Source of the DNA: Deltaproteobacteria bacterium
GTDB lineage: Bacteria > Desulfobacterota > GWC2-55-46
Direction: 5' to 3'
Length of the DNA: 7,380 bases
NCBI GenBank assembly: GCA_016218095.1
Contig: JACREV010000228.1
Coordinates: 1-7,380 of the forward strand
In this document: piece by piece, positions 1-5,968 of the stretch
How positions within the stretch are numbered: the stretch's first letter is position 1
Layout of the letters: each line of letters starts with the position of its first letter
Notes under the pieces: model-generated
Seen by the model: only the letters and a program-made list of their open reading frames with translations
Databases searched by the model: none
Told to the model about the DNA's origin: nothing
Program-made: the position numbers and the translations under genes

Positions 1-885
1 AAGCGCCTCACATGGGTAGACTTCTACAACCCGACTGACGAGGAGCTCAAGCTCTTGACCGACGTCTTTCGGTTCCACCCGCTCTCGATCGAGGACTGCC
101 TCTCCTTCGTCCCCAACCCCAAGATAGACGACTACATCGACTACCTCTACATAGTCATCCACGGCCTGGACTCCGAGGCGCTGAAGAAAGACGAGCTCAA
201 GACCCACGACCTCGACATATTCCTCGGGAAGAACTACCTCGTTACCTTCCACAAGGGCTCTTTCAGGTCCATAGAATCCGTGATGGAGAGGTGCAGGAAG
301 AACCCGGCGCTCATGGGGAGGGAGCCTGAGTGGCTCATGCACAAGGTAATAGACACGCTCGTCGACAACTACCTGCCGCTCATGGACTCCGTAAGCGAGG
401 AGATCGACGAGATAGAGAAAGAGTCCTTCGAAAAGCCGGGCGCAGAGACCCCGAGAAAGGTGCTCGCCCTCAAAAAGGACATCCTGTATCTCGGCCGGAT
501 CATCCACCCGCAGAGGGAGATATTGAGGCAACTCTCGGGCTCCGAGTACCCGATAATATGCTTCGAGTGCTCGCTCCACTTTAAAGACGTCTACGACCAC
601 CTCTTCATGCTCTCGGAGCTCATCGAGTCCCACAGGGATTCGCTTAACAGCGTCATGGAGGTCTATCTTTCGTCGGTCTCCAACAAGCTGAACGAGATAA
701 TGAAGGTCCTTACCGTCATCGCGACCATAATGATGCCGCTTACGCTCCTGTCAGGCATATACGGGATGAACTTCACGCATATTCCCCTTGCCGACTCCCC
801 CTGGGGCTTTTACATAGCCCTCGCGGTCTTGGCGCTCTTCGGAGGCGGGATGCTCCTCTTTTTCAAGAAACGGGGCTGGTGGTAG
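1..885 (+). CDS. corA: CorA-family magnesium/cobalt transporter, 5'-partial
   Basis: Inner-membrane pentameric channel that takes up Mg2+ (and Co2+/Ni2+). The frame is open from base 1 through 294 codons to TAG at 883-885. The true start lies upstream, and CorA proteins of about 310-325 residues suggest that only a few tens of residues are missing. The visible N-terminal part carries the cytosolic domain with the family sequence HPLSIEDC (about 79-102), followed by a charged helical stalk. Two hydrophobic segments end the protein. The selectivity-filter signature YGMNF sits between them, with GMN encoded at 763-771. The tail KKRGWW is the usual basic CorA C-terminus. The loop after GMN reads THIPLADSPWGF instead of the common MPEL form, a variant seen in the family. 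The gene converges on the methyltransferase gene across a repeat array. The family call is firm; the exact metal is not visible. Confidence 0.95.
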   Translation, partial: KRLTWVDFYNPTDEELKLLTDVFRFHPLSIEDCLSFVPNPKIDDYIDYLYIVIHGLDSEALKKDELKTHDLDIFLGKNYLVTFHKGSFRSIESVMERCRKNPALMGREPEWLMHKVIDTLVDNYLPLMDSVSEEIDEIEKESFEKPGAETPRKVLALKKDILYLGRIIHPQREILRQLSGSEYPIICFECSLHFKDVYDHLFMLSELIESHRDSLNSVMEVYLSSVSNKLNEIMKVLTVIATIMMPLTLLSGIYGMNFTHIPLADSPWGFYIALAVLALFGGGMLLFFKKRGWW

Positions 886-891
886 CCCTGG

Positions 892-1153
892 CCGGGCAGG
901 CAAATCCGTATCCAACGACTGTGTCGTCTGGTAACCTAAATGGATGGATTTGCAACTGGCCGTACGCCGAGTACCCGGGCAGGCAGATCCGTATCCAACG
1001 CCTGTGTTGTCTGGTAACCTAAATGGATGGATTTGTAGCTGGCCGTACGCCGAGTACCCGGGCAGGCAAATCCGTATCCAACGACTGTGTCGTCTGGTAA
1101 CCTAAATGGATGGATTTGTAGCTGGCCGTACGCCGAGTACCCGGACGGGCAAA
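892..1153. repeat. Tandem array of three 83-bp hairpin-forming units plus a degenerate fourth start
   Basis: Units run 892-974, 975-1057 and 1058-1140 with an exact 83-base period. Units 1 and 3 differ at two positions (GCAACT versus GTAGCT), and unit 2 differs from unit 3 at three. Bases 1141-1153 match the unit start at 11 of 13 positions, then similarity stops. Each unit contains a strong inverted repeat: CAAATCC-gt-ATCCA pairs with TGGATGGATTTG (901-914 with 941-952; 984-997 with 1024-1035; 1067-1080 with 1107-1118). The apical 26 bases hold a smaller hairpin (ACGAC-TGT-GTCGT in units 1 and 3). The A-to-G change in the unit 2 stem keeps a G-U pair. No ORF of substance and no variable spacers are present. 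The function is unknown; it could be a dispersed palindromic repeat family, a structured 3' UTR of corA, or an RNA element. Confidence 0.9.
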
Positions 1154-1162
1154 GTTGTCCGG
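1141..1162. other. GC-rich hairpin between convergent genes
   Basis: CCGGAC (1141-1146) pairs perfectly with GTCCGG (1157-1162) around a 10-base loop, and two further G-T pairs can extend it inward. It lies 11 bases beyond the stop codon of the methyltransferase gene and follows the last 83-bp unit. It could serve as a bidirectional transcript end, but no T-tract follows on either strand, so an intrinsic terminator is not demonstrated. An overlapping alternative, GGGC-GAGAT-GCCC at 1161-1173, is also possible. Confidence 0.35.
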
Positions 1163-1173
1163 GCGAGATGCCC

Positions 1174-1857
1174 TTACTTAACTGCGGTTGCCGCTACAAA
1201 GGCCCCGGACCACGGTACAAGACGCCGTCCGGCGCCCTCCCAGAGGCCAAAGGACTTTAGAAAAAGGCCGTTGTTTACCGGCGGGTAGAAGAGGCAGGTC
1301 TCCGTTCTTATCTGTTTGAAGCCGGCCTCTTTCAGAGAGGAGCGAAGAGAGCTGGGGGAGATGAACTCCGCGTCCTTGTAGGCCGATTCACTGAAAAGCC
1401 CCTTTGTCTTCCTGATGAGCGCCCAGGGCGAGCGGCTATTCAGCACGGCGACTACGACCCTGCCCCCGGACTTTAAGACCCTGTGCATCTCAAGGAGGGC
1501 CCTTCGCCTCTCCCTGATGAAACAGAGCGCGCAGACGGATAAGACTACGTCGAACCGCCCGTCATGGAAAGGCAGGCTCGCCGCGTCCGCGTGGCAGAGG
1601 CCGATGTTGAGCCCCTCCTTCCCCGCCTTTTCGCACGCCCGTGAGAGCATCTCGAAGGAATCGTCAACACCGGTGACAGCCGCCCCATTTCTCGCCGCTT
1701 CCAGCGAATAATTTCCTGTGCCGCAACCGGCGTCCAGGATGGCGCGCCCCTTTACCGGACCCGCGAATGAAAAGACGAGGTCCTTCTCAAGCCTGTCTGA
1801 AAGGCCTCCGAGCGGGGTCTCATACCACGCGTCGTAGTCCACGGGCCGCCATTTCAT
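1174..1857 (-). CDS. Class I SAM-dependent methyltransferase (Methyltransf_11 type)
   Basis: Soluble 227-residue enzyme that transfers the methyl group of S-adenosylmethionine to an unknown acceptor. The Rossmann motifs are in order: motif I ILDAGCGTG (40-48), an acidic residue after strand 2 (GVDDS, D65), an acidic motif HADAASLPF (89-97), FDVVLS (102-107) and LKSGGRVVV (128-136). The N-terminal YDAWYETPLG is common in small UbiE/Methyltransf_11-like proteins and precedes the fold. The start at 1857 lies 7 bases after the TGA of the SQR gene, so it is the last gene of the same - strand operon; its ribosome-binding site is weak, which suggests translational coupling. The tail is of a length usual for the family. 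The sequence does not give the substrate. Placement behind SQR could suggest a thiol or sulfur compound, but that is only context. Confidence 0.88.
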   Translation of the reverse strand: MKWRPVDYDAWYETPLGGLSDRLEKDLVFSFAGPVKGRAILDAGCGTGNYSLEAARNGAAVTGVDDSFEMLSRACEKAGKEGLNIGLCHADAASLPFHDGRFDVVLSVCALCFIRERRRALLEMHRVLKSGGRVVVAVLNSRSPWALIRKTKGLFSESAYKDAEFISPSSLRSSLKEAGFKQIRTETCLFYPPVNNGLFLKSFGLWEGAGRRLVPWSGAFVAATAVK

Positions 1858-1864
1858 AGGGTCT

Positions 1865-3115
1865 TCATTGGAGCTTCTTTATCTTAAGCGCCTCGAGCAC
1901 GACCCTTTCAAAGAACGGCTCGCTCACTCCCTTTTTCATCTTCCGTATGAAGTACTTCTCAAATGCGGCCTTGGCCAGATGCACCCACCTACCCTTTTTC
2001 GCCCACGTGACATCCCTCGGCGGCATCTGAGGCAAGGCGACGAAGGCGATGCCGGTATCACCCATGTCTGCGAGGCAGACCGCGTTCCCGGTGGCCCTTG
2101 CCGAGGGGTCGTCCCCTTTGATGGATGCGGCGATGTTACGGACAGCCGCAGTGACCATGCTCTCTATCATGTAGCCGGTCTTGGGGACCCCGACCGGGAC
2201 CGGGGTCGCTTCAAGCGGGGCGATGGCTATGCAGACCCCGACCCCGTAGATGTTTTTATACCTCGGGGACCTCTGAAACTCGTCCACGACGACGAACCCG
2301 CGCGGGTTCGTGAGGCCCTCGACCTTTGCGACACAATCGACGCCCTTGAAGGCCGGGATGATCATCGAATATTTGAAGGGGAGCTCCCTTTCGCCTTCCC
2401 CAGCCACCTCGAAGAGCATCCTCCCCTTCTCCACTTTTTTGATCCTCGCGTTCGTATGCCAGCTTACGTGTCTTTCACGAAACTCATGCTCAAGGAGCCC
2501 CTTTGAGTCCCCCACGCCCGAAAGGCCCAGGTGCCCTATGTACGGCTCAGGGGTTACGAAGGTAATGGGCGCCTTTCTCCGGAGCCTTCTTTTCCTCAGG
2601 TCCGCGTCTATAACGAAAGAGAACTCATATGCAGGGCCGAAGCACGACGCCCCCTGAGCCGCGCCTATGACTATTGGGCCGGGGTCATCGAGGAACCTCC
2701 GGTATTCGGCGAACGCGGCCTCGGCGTGGTCAACGGTGCAGACCGAGACGGTGTTGCCTCCGGGCCCGAGCCCTTCGACCTCGTCAAAGGCGAGCTTCGC
2801 TCCGGTGGCGATGATGAGGTAATCGTACGGGACCGTCGAGCCGCTGGACGTGCGGACCTCGTTGTTAGCCGGGTCTATCTCGGAGGCGGCCTCGTCCACG
2901 AGCCGTATGCCTTTTTTCTCAAGGCAGGGTCTCAGGGGGAAGCTGATGTCTTTTCTGGTCCTCCACCCCACGGCTACCCAGGGGTTGGAAGGCACGAAGT
3001 GGAAGGTGTTTGTTTCCGAGATGACCGTCACTTCGTGGTCAGGCCCGGCGGCCTTCATCTCGTAAGCGGCAGGGAGCCCGCCGGTAGAGGCGCCTATGAT
3101 CGCAATCCTGGCCAT
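1865..3115 (-). CDS. sqr: Sulfide:quinone oxidoreductase (SQR family flavoprotein)
   Basis: Membrane-associated FAD enzyme that oxidises sulfide to polysulfide or persulfide and passes electrons to the quinone pool. The 416 residues cover the full family length. The N-terminal FAD motif is IIGASTGGLPAAYEM (6-20), where Ser10 stands at the usual second Gly of GxGxxG. Family landmarks follow: FVPSNPWVAVGWR (40-52), YDYLIIATGA (97-106), PYIGHLGLSGVGDSKGLLE (191-209) and an APLEATPVPVGVPKTGYMIE-like segment (about 299-318). Three cysteines, C126, C158 and C347, lie where SQR carries its redox and substrate cysteines (C127/C159/C353 in Rhodobacter capsulatus, from memory). The C-terminal FEKYFIRKMKKG (385-396) resembles the amphipathic membrane anchor of SQR. 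The start is supported by AGGAGG (3122-3127 on the - strand) six bases upstream. It lies 37 bases after the small CxxC gene and 7 bases before the methyltransferase. Confidence 0.93.
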   Translation of the reverse strand: MARIAIIGASTGGLPAAYEMKAAGPDHEVTVISETNTFHFVPSNPWVAVGWRTRKDISFPLRPCLEKKGIRLVDEAASEIDPANNEVRTSSGSTVPYDYLIIATGAKLAFDEVEGLGPGGNTVSVCTVDHAEAAFAEYRRFLDDPGPIVIGAAQGASCFGPAYEFSFVIDADLRKRRLRRKAPITFVTPEPYIGHLGLSGVGDSKGLLEHEFRERHVSWHTNARIKKVEKGRMLFEVAGEGERELPFKYSMIIPAFKGVDCVAKVEGLTNPRGFVVVDEFQRSPRYKNIYGVGVCIAIAPLEATPVPVGVPKTGYMIESMVTAAVRNIAASIKGDDPSARATGNAVCLADMGDTGIAFVALPQMPPRDVTWAKKGRWVHLAKAAFEKYFIRKMKKGVSEPFFERVVLEALKIKKLQ

Positions 3116-3152
3116 TGAGAGCCTCCTGCGCTTGAAATGACAACCCTCTGTC

Positions 3153-3596
3153 TTACTCTTTTATCCTGTATTTGAGGTAGCATTCGCCTATCGGGCCTGG
3201 CTTTTCGCTGCCGGTAAGCTCTACGTTCCCCTTTAGAGTCTTTCCCATGGCCGATTTTATCATCTGGCTTATGGGGCATGAGCCCTTCTTCCCGCCATTC
3301 CTCAATATCTCGTTGCCGCCGCAGATGTCGCAACCCTTTATGTGGATGGACGCCTCGCCGCCTGTGGAGAACGTCATCTCCGCCAGGTCCGCGAAGCTGA
3401 AGGACTCGCGGAAGTACGCCTCCAGGGCCTCTTTGAACCCTTCATCTCCTGACGGGCGCTCTTTAAGCCTTTTCAGCCACGAGTTGGCGAGTATCGCCCC
3501 TATCCTTGCGTTGTATTTTGGCGCGTCTTCCCCGAGCGATTCGAATACCGCGGCGTGGTAGAGCGCGAAAAACTCCTTTGAAAGATCGTGCGGCAT
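3153..3596 (-). CDS. Small CxxC protein, possibly V4R-like; function unknown
   Basis: A 147-residue soluble protein that I do not recognise with certainty. The N-terminal half (about 1-75) is helical and charged. The C-terminal half has four cysteines: GCDICGG (C89 and C92, a CxxC), GSCPIS (C107) and GECYLKYRI (C139). The layout, a Gly/Cys-rich CPI segment followed by a terminal GEC-aromatic-basic strand, recalls V4R (4-vinyl reductase/hydrocarbon-binding) domains, but it is divergent and the call is tentative. A thiol- or metal-binding role is also possible. I chose the ATG at 3596 because AAAGGGG lies eight bases upstream. An in-frame ATG at 3650 would overlap the regulator gene and lacks such support. 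Its place between the ArsR regulator and SQR, with short gaps on both sides, ties it to sulfur handling. Confidence 0.82.
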   Translation of the reverse strand: MPHDLSKEFFALYHAAVFESLGEDAPKYNARIGAILANSWLKRLKERPSGDEGFKEALEAYFRESFSFADLAEMTFSTGGEASIHIKGCDICGGNEILRNGGKKGSCPISQMIKSAMGKTLKGNVELTGSEKPGPIGECYLKYRIKE

Positions 3597-3604
3597 GGAA
3601 CATT

Positions 3605-3611
3605 CCCCTTT
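3605..3611 (-). promoter_or_regulatory. Ribosome-binding site deciding the start at 3596
   Basis: Read on the - strand this is AAAGGGG, with an 8-base spacer to the ATG at 3594-3596. It lies entirely after the regulator's stop codon core and is the only good Shine-Dalgarno-like site near this gene's start, so it favours the 147-residue product over the longer reading from 3650. Confidence 0.7.
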
Positions 3612-3612
3612 C

Positions 3613-3945
3613 TTAGAACCCTGCCTTTCTGGCCAATTGCTGTTTTTCATTGAGGAACTCGAAAAGCACCTCTCTCATTATGTCGCAGGCCTGGACTACC
3701 TTGGGATTAGCAAGCGAGTAATAGATGGACACCCCTTCGCGCCTGGACCGGAGTATCCCCTTGTCCCGCATTATGGCGAGGTGCTGGGAGGCGTTCGCGC
3801 CGGACGTGCCTATCCTCTCGGCTATCTCTGAGGCTGGGAGCTCCTTTTCGCGGAGCACGTTTATGATCTCCAGCCTCCTGGGGTTTGCCAGGCACTGGCA
3901 GATGCTTGCGTGTATCTCGTAGATTTCCTTGGGTATCTTGGTCAT
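3613..3945 (-). CDS. ArsR/SmtB-family transcriptional regulator, probable sulfur-responsive repressor
   Basis: A 110-residue winged-helix DNA-binding protein, a normal ArsR length. The core NPRRLEIINVL (21-31) precedes the helix-turn-helix ASEIAERIGTSGANASQHLAIMRDKGIL (38-65, recognition region SQHL 53-56) and the wing RSRREGVSIYYSLA (66-79). It is the first gene of the - strand operon with SQR, so it probably represses that operon and itself. Cysteines are C16, C18 and C87. The position after RLEII, where BigR/SqrR carry a sensing cysteine in alpha-2, is Asn29 here, so any thiol switch would have to use C16/C18 with C87 in the C-terminal helix. No ELCVCDL-type arsenic or cadmium motif is visible, although N-terminal cysteines also occur in metal-sensing relatives. 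The start ATG at 3943-3945 has only a weak GAG-type ribosome-binding site, about 30 bases after the predicted transcription start. Confidence 0.93.
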   Translation of the reverse strand: MTKIPKEIYEIHASICQCLANPRRLEIINVLREKELPASEIAERIGTSGANASQHLAIMRDKGILRSRREGVSIYYSLANPKVVQACDIMREVLFEFLNEKQQLARKAGF

Positions 3946-3963
3946 ATGGGCTCGATTATCAAG

Positions 3964-3985
3964 TATTTAATTAATTTCTTAAATA
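3964..3985. promoter_or_regulatory. Candidate ArsR-family operator (AT-rich inverted repeat)
   Basis: TATTTAA (3964-3970) and TTAAATA (3979-3985) form a perfect 7-bp inverted repeat with an 8-base centre, in an AT-rich island within GC-rich DNA. It overlaps the downstream half of the -10 box and the predicted transcription start of the - strand operon, where a bound repressor would block initiation. AT-rich imperfect palindromes of this size are typical of ArsR-family operators such as those of BigR. Binding is inferred, not shown. Confidence 0.65.
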
Positions 3986-4011
3986 ATAAAACAATCGGAA
4001 GCGGCTGTCAA
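3983..4011 (-). promoter_or_regulatory. Sigma-70-type promoter of the regulator-SQR operon
   Basis: Read on the - strand, a perfect -35 box TTGACA (4006-4011) is followed after exactly 17 bases (3989-4005) by TATTAT (3983-3988) as -10. The predicted transcription start is near 3976, giving a leader of about 30 bases before the ATG at 3945. The AT-rich inverted repeat covers the -10 and start region, as expected for a strong promoter held by a repressor. Confidence 0.78.
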
Positions 4012-4053
4012 GAATAGAAAGGGGCCGGGCCGTGCGCTCCGCCGTCCTTCGGC

Positions 4054-4059
4054 TATACT
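4054..4059 (+). promoter_or_regulatory. Possible -10 box for the DUF5752-treT operon
   Basis: TATACT stands about 48 bases before the ATG at 4107. No recognisable -35 box is placed 16-18 bases upstream (the region is GC-rich) and there is no TG extension, so this is a weak candidate that would need an activator or another sigma factor. A small hairpin GCCG-TCCTT-CGGC (4041-4053) ends directly against it. Confidence 0.3.
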
Positions 4060-4093
4060 TAATTCATAAGTCCTGTATCTGTCATCCTCGACA

Positions 4094-4101
4094 AAAGGGG
4101 G
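4094..4101 (+). promoter_or_regulatory. Ribosome-binding site deciding the start at 4107
   Basis: AAAGGGGG lies five bases before ATG 4107-4109. It supports the 215-residue DUF5752 product over an upstream in-frame ATG at 4032, whose extra 25 residues do not look like part of the family and would begin in the promoter region. Confidence 0.75.
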
Positions 4102-4106
4102 CGCGT

Positions 4107-4754
4107 ATGGCCGAACCTCAGCCTTTCAGGTTCTTCGAGTGTTTCGCGCTTATAAGGCTTACCGGCAGGCGCGCGAAGGACATCCTCGAGCTCCTAGAGA
4201 TAATAAAACTGGTCTCGAAGGGCTCGATATTCCACCACATGCACCAGTACTTCATAAAGCCGTCTATCGTCCCTCCGGAGTTCCCGAACGACTTCGCCGG
4301 TTGGGTCGCGGACTCACTCGGCGAAGAGAACCTCGCCGAGGGGCTCGCGAACCTGAACCCCTTCGAGTTCGAGAACATCGAGGACATAAGGTCCGAGCTC
4401 GTAAGAATCGTAACCGAGCACCTCAAGAACTACCCCATGCCGAGGCCGTGCCAATCCGGCAGGGAGTTCATGTTCAACGAGGGCATCACGATAGTCCTCC
4501 CGACCGACATAGTCGCCGCTACCCTCCACGATTTCGCGAGGGCCTTGCGGGAGGTCGATCAATCGTCCATATACTTCCACTTCTACGAGGCGAGGCTCCG
4601 GCTCGGCAAGGAGCGGGACGACTTCTCCCAATACGTCGACGAATGCCTCGAGTGCCCGGGGCTCGCCTCCCGGATAAAGTCCATGGACCCCTATATGTAC
4701 TCGACCGAGGTCCTGAGGGAAAAGATAATAAGGCTGATCGAAGAGGTCCTATGA
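4107..4754 (+). CDS. DUF5752 family protein, partner of trehalose synthase
   Basis: A 215-residue soluble protein of unknown function. By eye it matches DUF5752, which from memory is often encoded beside glycosyltransferases of the TreT type. It consists of two related halves. In the first (about 7-107) the landmarks are FRFFECFALI, SIFHHMH (40-46), PPEFPNDFAGWV (56-67) and RSELVRIVTEHL. In the second (about 120-215) they are EFMFNEGITIV, SIYFHFYEARLRLG (154-167), DDFSQYV (171-177) and REKIIRLIEEVL. The equivalent histidines are H44 and H158, and the equivalent acidic-Phe pairs are D62-F63 and D172-F173. There is no signal peptide or membrane segment. The stop codon overlaps the treT start as ATGA, so the two proteins are probably made in a fixed ratio and may interact. 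No catalytic motif is recognised. Confidence 0.88.
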   Translation: MAEPQPFRFFECFALIRLTGRRAKDILELLEIIKLVSKGSIFHHMHQYFIKPSIVPPEFPNDFAGWVADSLGEENLAEGLANLNPFEFENIEDIRSELVRIVTEHLKNYPMPRPCQSGREFMFNEGITIVLPTDIVAATLHDFARALREVDQSSIYFHFYEARLRLGKERDDFSQYVDECLECPGLASRIKSMDPYMYSTEVLREKIIRLIEEVL

Positions 4755-5968
4755 GAGGGATAGCCGACTACAAGGGCATAGCCGAGCAGGGAGACTTGAG
4801 GGCGATAGAGGCGATGGCTGAAAAGCTCAAGGGCAGGACGATGCTCCATGTAAACTCCACCGCCGAGGGCGGCGGGGTCGCCGAGCTCCTCCAGCGGATA
4901 GTCCCGCTCTTGAAAGACCTGGGGCTCGACGTCAGGTGGGAGGTGATGAAGGGGACGAAACCGTTTTTCGAGGTTACGAAGGCGGTCCACAACTCCCTCC
5001 AGGGAAAGGGCGTCCATATCACAAAGGAGATGTGGGACGAGTACGAGGCGGTTAACCGGGAGAACGCCGAGAGGATAAGACCCGACGCCGACTTCGTCGT
5101 CATTCACGACCCCCAGCCCGCGCTCTTCATCGATTATAAGAAGCGCGGGGTCTGGCTCTGGAGGTGCCACATAGACATCTCCGGCCCGGACCGGGTGACC
5201 TGGTATTTTCTCAAGAACATAGTCGAGAGGTACGACGGCTCGATATTCTCGGTATCGAACTTCGCGCAGTCGGTCTCCATACCCCAGTTCATGATGCAGC
5301 CCTCCATAGACCCTTTGGCGGACAAGAACATCGAGCTCTCGGAGGAGGAGGTCAGGCGGGTATTCGAGAGGCACAATGTGCCGACGGACAAGCCGATACT
5401 CCTGCAGGTATCGAGGTTCGACCCTTTCAAGGACCCCTTGGGGGTCATCGAGGCGTACAGGCTCGTAAAGAAATACCACGATTGCAGGCTGGTGCTCGCC
5501 GGGGGCACGGCTACGGACGACCCGGAGGGCGAGCGAGTTTTAAAAGAGGTACTCGATAAGGCCGGGGCCGACCCGGACATACACATACTGCTCCTCCCCC
5601 CGTTCAGCGACAAGGAGGTCAACGCGCTTCAGAGGGGCTCGACGATCGTGCTCCAGAAGTCCACCAGAGAGGGGTTCGGGCTCGTCGTGGCAGAGGCGCT
5701 CTGGAAGAAAAAACCGGTCATCGGGGGCGACGTCGGCGGCATACCCCTGCAGATCGTCGAGGGGGTCACGGGCTACCTCGTACACTCGGTCGAGGGCGCG
5801 GCGTACAGGATAAGACAGCTCCTCATGAACCCGGACGTCGCAAAGAGGATGGGCGAGGCCGCGAAGGAACACATCAGGAAGAACTTCCTCGTCACGAGGA
5901 ACATCCGCAACTACCTCGCGATATGGCTTTCGATGGAGCACAGGGACGAAAAGGTCATCTATATCTAG
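4751..5968 (+). CDS. treT: Trehalose glycosyltransferring synthase (GT4 family)
   Basis: Cytosolic retaining glycosyltransferase that joins NDP-glucose and glucose to make trehalose. The product is 405 residues, close to archaeal and bacterial TreT length. Family segments are HVNSTAEGGGVAELL (33-47), FVVIHDPQP (115-123), WLWRCHIDISGPD (136-148) and the acceptor-side SIDPLADKN (185-193). The GT4 donor-site elements are SRFDPFKDP (221-229, with R222 and K227) and E307-x7-E315 in STREGFGLVVAEALW. The ATG at 4751 overlaps the DUF5752 stop, with AGAGG (4742-4746) just upstream. The same frame is open further upstream but is only the shadow of the DUF5752 gene there. The stop TAG (5966-5968) takes its last base from an inserted element; the deduced pre-insertion stop was TAA at the same place, so the C-terminus is unchanged. 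The NDP-sugar preference is not visible. Confidence 0.92.
   Translation: MRGIADYKGIAEQGDLRAIEAMAEKLKGRTMLHVNSTAEGGGVAELLQRIVPLLKDLGLDVRWEVMKGTKPFFEVTKAVHNSLQGKGVHITKEMWDEYEAVNRENAERIRPDADFVVIHDPQPALFIDYKKRGVWLWRCHIDISGPDRVTWYFLKNIVERYDGSIFSVSNFAQSVSIPQFMMQPSIDPLADKNIELSEEEVRRVFERHNVPTDKPILLQVSRFDPFKDPLGVIEAYRLVKKYHDCRLVLAGGTATDDPEGERVLKEVLDKAGADPDIHILLLPPFSDKEVNALQRGSTIVLQKSTREGFGLVVAEALWKKKPVIGGDVGGIPLQIVEGVTGYLVHSVEGAAYRIRQLLMNPDVAKRMGEAAKEHIRKNFLVTRNIRNYLAIWLSMEHRDEKVIYI

Noticed and set aside
892..1140. CRISPR array or integron attC cassette array
   Set aside because: The whole 83-base unit is repeated with no variable spacers, there are no cas or integrase genes, no attC core sites are apparent, and no ORFs lie between units.
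1106..1288. 60-residue + strand ORF starting in the third repeat unit
   Set aside because: It runs from repeat DNA into the antisense of the methyltransferase gene, has a random-looking basic composition and no ribosome-binding site.
3597..3650. Longer small CxxC protein starting at 3650
   Set aside because: It would overlap the regulator gene and has no good ribosome-binding site, while AAAGGGG is well placed for 3596.
4139..4750. N-terminal extension of TreT by about 200 residues
   Set aside because: This frame is the +1 shadow of the DUF5752 gene, Arg/Pro-rich and family-unlike. TreT homology begins just after ATG 4751.
4691..5479. 262-residue - strand ORF antisense to treT
   Set aside because: A long open frame arising from GC-rich codon structure. 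Composition is Val/Leu/Arg/Pro-biased with no domain, and it lies opposite a confident gene.
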